64,000 bases of DNA from Lewinellaceae bacterium (GTDB lineage: Bacteria; Bacteroidota; Bacteroidia; Chitinophagales; Saprospiraceae). Within the stretch, counting starts at the first letter, position 1, and every line of letters begins with the position of its first letter. Below are positions 63,348 through 64,000 of the stretch, in pieces. Below the pieces are notes generated by a model, which ran no database searches, had not been told where the DNA came from, and saw only the letters and a list, made by a program, of their open reading frames with translations. The DNA is taken from NCBI GenBank assembly GCA_020636215.1, contig JACJYG010000006.1:248001-312000 (forward strand), given 5' to 3'. The translations under genes were made by a program, and so were the position numbers.

Positions 63348-64000
63348 TCACTTACGCTCCCAAACTTCAATCCGCTTCCCAATCATCTCCGTTAATTCGT
63401 AATCCTGAAGCCATGGCTCAAACCGCCCGTCCTCCATTGGCTGACGCAGGAGAAGGAAGCGGGGACGACGAGCCATCAGTTGTTCCATTTCTTTGTCGAC
63501 ATCGATCTCCAGGGCTGCAATGTGTTGGGGCTCCCAGAACAGGGAAGGGTGAACGTATCGGATGGGCGGCAACTGCCCCATCAGGTGGTAGGTGATCTGG
63601 TCGTTGCTGCTGTAGAAAATCTCACCGGCTTGCAGGCGGGCTTGGAGATAGCCGGCGATTTCACGGGGATAATCCCGCTTGAGGTAGTAGTCCTGGTACT
63701 GGAAGACCCCGTTGGCCAGCAGAAGTATCGCCAGGGCTGGGTAGCCGATGCGGGGCGTCCGTGTCCAGCGCAGCCAGCGGGGCAATTGGTCGCGTTCCAG
63801 GCCGAAAAATTCGCCGGCAACGAAACAAAAGGGCAACATAAACTGAATGAAGTAGTGGCCGAAGAATTTGCCTGTAGCTAATACGGCTACCAGGGTAAGC
63901 CCGCTCCACAACAGACCGAACTGCCGCTGTCCCAGCGGGACATACTTGTTGAAAAGGGCATAATAAAAGAAAAAAGCGGCCGGTAGAAAGCGCAAGTTGA
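63348..64000 (-). CDS. Membrane glycosyltransferase-like protein, C-terminal part (partial)
   Basis: The frame is open to the right edge; no true start is inside the window. The visible 217 residues have two or three membrane segments (FLPAAFFFYYALFNKYV, FGLLWSGLTLVAVLATGKF, YPALAILLLANGVFQY) and a soluble tail (GEIFYSSNDQITYHLMGQLP, FLLLRQPMEDGRFEPW, ending EVWERK). This is the layout of the C-terminal part of lipid-linked sugar transferases of the GT39/ArnT-like superfamily. The catalytic N-terminal loops are outside the window, so the assignment is tentative. Confidence 0.65.
   Translation of the reverse strand, partial: NLRFLPAAFFFYYALFNKYVPLGQRQFGLLWSGLTLVAVLATGKFFGHYFIQFMLPFCFVAGEFFGLERDQLPRWLRWTRTPRIGYPALAILLLANGVFQYQDYYLKRDYPREIAGYLQARLQAGEIFYSSNDQITYHLMGQLPPIRYVHPSLFWEPQHIAALEIDVDKEMEQLMARRPRFLLLRQPMEDGRFEPWLQDYELTEMIGKRIEVWERK

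Overview
The window comes from a Bacteroidota chromosome, probably the class Saprospiria (Saprospiraceae or Lewinellaceae); this placement is an inference. The signs are a SusC/SusD pair, several proteins ending in type IX secretion (T9SS) sorting domains, a GLPGLI family protein, promoters of the TAnnTTTG type, a near absence of Shine-Dalgarno sites, and many intergenic short tandem repeats. GC content is moderate, with AT-rich patches near 28.3 kb and 62.2-62.9 kb.

Layout. 0-9 kb holds housekeeping and single genes: the N-terminal C39 peptidase part of a peptide exporter (cut by the left edge), a class IV aminotransferase, a long 9-bp repeat array, an EF-G-like GTPase, an MFS transporter, an AraC regulator, a small lipoprotein and an LpxH-like phosphoesterase. 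9-15 kb holds a two-domain PIG-L deacetylase, a helical lipoprotein and a GH57/DUF3536 protein. 15-26 kb holds a histidine kinase/response regulator pair facing a GLPGLI protein, a GH95 fucosidase, an outer membrane beta-barrel protein and urocanate hydratase. The GLPGLI gene and the beta-barrel gene share a nearly identical 27-bp box at the same distance from their promoters, which suggests one regulon. 26-36 kb holds a doubly frameshifted T9SS cargo gene, a MITE-like element, a toxin-antitoxin pair, an SH3-like lipoprotein, priA, a four-helix-bundle (S23-type) gene, an NmrA-like reductase and an aldo-keto reductase.

37-55 kb is a polysaccharide utilisation locus. It has a membrane-anchored triple-Y/LuxR regulator, two GH144 enzymes (one T9SS-secreted, one lipoprotein), a surface protein with six repeated binding-type domains, a GH3 beta-glucosidase, and SusC and SusD. 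GH144 points to beta-1,2-glucan: secreted GH144 would cut the polymer, SusCD would import the pieces, and the lipoprotein GH144 and GH3 would finish degradation. 55-61 kb holds a patatin and four SDR/epimerase genes bracketed by 208-bp direct repeats. 61-64 kb is an eroded edge: a truncated IS66 transposase, a multiply frameshifted methyltransferase, tRNA-Ala(GGC), a broken tRNA copy and the C-terminal part of a membrane glycosyltransferase-like protein.

The most unusual signal is in the repeats. Arrays of 7-, 8-, 9- and 15-bp units occur in at least ten intergenic loci. Both four-helix-bundle genes lie between inverted copies of such arrays, so their transcripts could place the ORF in the loop of a stem, as in 23S rRNA intervening sequences. 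Other repeat families sit over the last codons and stop codons of several genes.
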